Below, piece by piece: positions 4,978 through 7,279 of a stretch of DNA of 7,279 nucleotides. Location of the stretch: NCBI GenBank assembly GCA_009776385.1, contig WRFT01000093.1, forward strand, positions 1-7,279, in the 5' to 3' direction. The stretch is from Clostridia bacterium. GTDB taxonomy: Bacteria; Bacillota; Clostridia; Christensenellales; Aristaeellaceae. Below the pieces are notes generated by a model, which searched no databases, was not told where the DNA came from, and saw only the letters and a program-made list of their open reading frames with translations. The position numbers and the translations under genes are program-made. Numbering within the stretch: position 1 is the first letter of the stretch; each line of letters begins with the position of its first letter.

Positions 4978-6969
4978 ATGCATGCATGTTTCGGCGAACC
5001 AAGCTTTACTTTTAGCGATTCTGCCGGCAAAGCCATCGCCTCTCAATTTCCCGACGGCGGAAAGGCGCATCAAATCACCGCGCAAGGAAAGACCGTTATC
5101 CTTTACCCCGTCCTAAAAGGTAGGGATGCCAAAGCCGCAATAATCAACGGAAAATTTATGGTACTTCCCATATACTATAACGAACCGCATGCCATACAGC
5201 CCTGTTTGGCGTTTTATGAAAACTACGGTACAAACGCTTCCATCCACGCGGATATCAATTACGGTGTCATGGTCGGGTTTCCTGTTAACATAGTCATTGA
5301 GCTGAGCAGCCTGAACCTCAGCACCCTCTTTTTGCCCCGGCGGCCCGGCAGCTTTAAAATTATGGCGACAGGCGACCCGGTGCGTCCGGAAGCCATTGAC
5401 ATGCTTGTGTTAACCATCCCCGAATCCGCTGCGGAATATACCGTATACATCGGGAATCCGTACCTCACCAATGAGATACCCGATACCGTCTTTACCGGTG
5501 AGCCGCAGGTGGACAAGCTCGGGCAATGGATGCGCAAGGAGTGGTCGGGAAAAACCAAGAACGAGGCGGAAATGATATCAAACTATCAACAATGGCTTTC
5601 GGAGGCACAGCCTGTCAACATGGGTTATGCTTCCGGGTTTTTTACAACCACCATGCGAAACGGAATGCATACCCTGCTGGACCCTGACGGGAATCCCTTT
5701 TTCTCGCTCGGTGTAGACTGTGTCCTGCATCATTCCGACGGCCCCGTCACAGGCGCGGAGGGTTTACATGAGGAACTGCCCCCAAAAACAGGCCGGTTCG
5801 CTCCCGCGTGGAGTACAATACACCGCAGCCATACGTCTGAATACAGCGCCGATATGTTTGATTTCGCTGCCGCCAATCTCATTCGGGCGTTTGGTGACAA
5901 TTGGTATGAAGCATGGTGCCAACTGACGGCGTACCGCCTAAAGCATTGGGGGTTTAACACCATCGCGAACTGGTCTGATGTGAAGCTCGCCAAAGCATGC
6001 GGCTTGCCATATGTTATTGAGCTGCCTTATCCGGGAACAGAAATGTGTCTGTTTCGTGATTTCCCCGATGTCTTTTCACCGGAATATCAATCTGACGCGG
6101 AAAGATGCGCCGAATACCTTACGGATTATACGGAAGACCATAACTTAATCGGCTATTTTATGCGCAATGAGCCGAACTTTGCCTTTGGGGACTATAACAT
6201 CGCCATGCTTATGCTGCAATCGTGCGGCGATACATACTCAAGGCGTGAGTTTATCAGCGATATGAAGCGCGGTTACGCAAATGATATACATCTTTTTAAT
6301 AAGGGATGGGGAACCGCGTTTGGCTCCTTTGACGCGTTACACAAGCCCTATACCGGGCAGTATTCGCACGAAGCGGTTCAATGCTTAAACGATTTTACTA
6401 AAAAGCTGTTTCGTCAGTTTATCAAAGTGTTTGCGCTGGCATGCCGCGCGGTGGATCCGAATCACTTGAATCTCGGCTTGCGCTGGGCATGGATTGCGTC
6501 GGATAATTTTTACGAGGGCGCGGAGTTTGTGGATGTCTTCTCAATTAATTGTTACAGTGACGCAATCGACCCAAACCTGATTGCGCGCATCTCACAAATG
6601 GCAGGAGGGAAACCGGTTATCATCGGAGAGTTCCACGCGGGCGCACTGGATGCCGGGCTGCCTACGAATGGTATACGCGCCGTTGCCAACCAAAATGAAC
6701 GCGGTTATTTCTATAGTTACTATATCGAAAACGGCGCGGTTATACCCGAACTCGTGGGCGCGCATTACTTTCAATACAATGATCAACCGGTGCTGGGGCG
6801 GTTTGACGGTGAAAATTGCAATATTGGGTTGGTCGATGTTTGCGGCAAACCGTATGAGGCGTTCATTACGAAGGTTGCGCAAACCAATAGTAAAATTCAA
6901 GCGATTCGCGCAGGGTTCATAACGCCGACGGACAGAAAACCTATCCTCGCGCCAAAAGAAGGTTTTTAA
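4978..6969 (+). CDS. GH50-like glycoside hydrolase (beta-agarase family, clan GH-A)
   Basis: This is a 663-aa protein without a signal peptide, so it is probably cytoplasmic. Residues 1 to about 215 look like a beta-rich N-terminal domain, comparable to the CBM-like module of GH50 enzymes. The catalytic barrel starts near DPDGNPFFSLGVDCV (235-249) and continues through LKHWGFNTIANWSD (321-334). The likely acid/base is Glu398 in GYFMRNEPNF, and the likely nucleophile is Glu551 in VIIGEFHAGALDAG. Their 153-residue spacing is close to the roughly 160 known for GH50 agarase. A conserved end, GAHYFQYNDQPVLGRFDGEN, lies at 594-613. GH50 enzymes are retaining beta-galactosidic hydrolases acting on agarose or its oligosaccharides. 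In a Clostridia-like host without a secretion signal, the substrate is more likely an imported beta-linked oligosaccharide. A convergent esterase gene fits a glycan-degradation locus. The family call could shift to a related GH-A subgroup. Confidence 0.8.
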   Translation: MHACFGEPSFTFSDSAGKAIASQFPDGGKAHQITAQGKTVILYPVLKGRDAKAAIINGKFMVLPIYYNEPHAIQPCLAFYENYGTNASIHADINYGVMVGFPVNIVIELSSLNLSTLFLPRRPGSFKIMATGDPVRPEAIDMLVLTIPESAAEYTVYIGNPYLTNEIPDTVFTGEPQVDKLGQWMRKEWSGKTKNEAEMISNYQQWLSEAQPVNMGYASGFFTTTMRNGMHTLLDPDGNPFFSLGVDCVLHHSDGPVTGAEGLHEELPPKTGRFAPAWSTIHRSHTSEYSADMFDFAAANLIRAFGDNWYEAWCQLTAYRLKHWGFNTIANWSDVKLAKACGLPYVIELPYPGTEMCLFRDFPDVFSPEYQSDAERCAEYLTDYTEDHNLIGYFMRNEPNFAFGDYNIAMLMLQSCGDTYSRREFISDMKRGYANDIHLFNKGWGTAFGSFDALHKPYTGQYSHEAVQCLNDFTKKLFRQFIKVFALACRAVDPNHLNLGLRWAWIASDNFYEGAEFVDVFSINCYSDAIDPNLIARISQMAGGKPVIIGEFHAGALDAGLPTNGIRAVANQNERGYFYSYYIENGAVIPELVGAHYFQYNDQPVLGRFDGENCNIGLVDVCGKPYEAFITKVAQTNSKIQAIRAGFITPTDRKPILAPKEGF

Positions 6970-7279
6970 GTTTCTAAAAACGCGTTCATATCATGCCGCG
7001 CGGCGACTATTTCAAACGGAGAGGGCGGCAGTGTCTCATGGTAAGCCACGCGCATGGCGCAGCGCGCTAAACGCTCACCTACCGTGCGTTTATCCTGCGG
7101 GTGAACGTCGTTATATTCGCCCAAATCAAAGGCCGCCGCCATGGCGGTGCCGGGTATATGAAGCGCCAGCCGTTGCTGACGGCGCAGTTCATCCCAGCAT
7201 TGCCCTTCTTCCCAATGCGCCAGTTCCACAAAAAGCAAGGGGAAGTCATAGCCCCAATCATCTCGCCATAAACGGGCCA
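6966..7279 (-). CDS. Sialate O-acetylesterase-like SGNH esterase, C-terminal end (start beyond window)
   Basis: The frame is open from the right edge to TAA at 6966-6968, giving 103 visible residues. It begins ARLWRDDWGYDFPLLFVELA and includes QCWDELRRQQRLALHIPGT, then FDLGEYNDVHPQDKRTVGER. This pattern matches the C-terminal part of sialate O-acetylesterase / carbohydrate esterase family 6-like proteins (SGNH fold). The DVHP His is the expected catalytic base of the last conserved block; the Ser nucleophile block lies off the window. A TTG at 7238 could be read as a start, but the frame and the family homology continue past it, so it is internal. Such enzymes remove acetyl groups from sialic acids or from plant glycans such as xylan. 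It converges with, and overlaps by 4 bp, the GH50-like gene, consistent with a shared role in glycan breakdown. Confidence 0.82.
   Translation of the reverse strand, partial: ARLWRDDWGYDFPLLFVELAHWEEGQCWDELRRQQRLALHIPGTAMAAAFDLGEYNDVHPQDKRTVGERLARCAMRVAYHETLPPSPFEIVAARHDMNAFLET

Noticed and set aside
6581..6922. 113-aa plus-strand ORF inside the glycoside hydrolase gene
   Set aside because: Out-of-frame shadow of the conserved catalytic region, with no independent signals.

Overview
The window looks like chromosomal DNA of a Gram-positive, Clostridia-type Firmicute. The reasons are strong GGAGG-type ribosome binding sites, a heterodimeric ABC exporter of the BmrC/BmrD (YheI/YheH) class, and a remnant of a Firmicutes-type (SPP1-like) prophage. 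By-eye counts in short stretches give about 50% G+C for the ABC genes and about 33% for part of the phage remnant, so the middle of the window stands apart in composition.

Left third (1-3290, minus strand): a two-gene operon for a heterodimeric type IV ABC exporter. It is read leftward from a promoter whose -10 box lies inside a perfect palindrome, and four TTATGT repeats lie just upstream of it. The first gene is complete (602 aa) and carries the degenerate ATPase half-site, with Asp517 where the catalytic Glu should be. The second gene starts directly after the first gene's stop codon and runs off the left edge. Its Walker A motif has an unusual Arg at a normally invariant Gly.

Middle (about 3280-4910, minus strand): a decayed, rearranged prophage fragment. 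Reading leftward it holds: a Mu-F/SPP1-gp7-type minor head protein gene broken by frameshifts and stop codons; an intact 73-aa zinc-ribbon ORF overlapping that gene's stop; a terminator; the first codons of an HK97-gp10-like protein fused out of frame to a small ORF; a double-frameshifted small gene; an intact 53-aa ORF; and a second copy of the terminator plus gp10-like start. The two terminator-plus-start units are direct repeats of about 105 bp, roughly 85% identical by eye. A further scrap, a 12-bp plus 9-bp match with a 22-bp deletion, marks the right edge of the remnant. This middle part is the least explained in the window.

Right third (4930-7279): a plus-strand 663-aa glycoside hydrolase resembling GH50 (clan GH-A), with its own promoter and ribosome binding site. 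It converges tail to tail with the 3' end of a sialate O-acetylesterase-like SGNH esterase gene on the minus strand; the two overlap by 4 bp (TTAA). Together they suggest a carbohydrate-degradation locus. Nothing ties it functionally to the ABC exporter. No RNA gene, CRISPR array or intact mobile element was seen.
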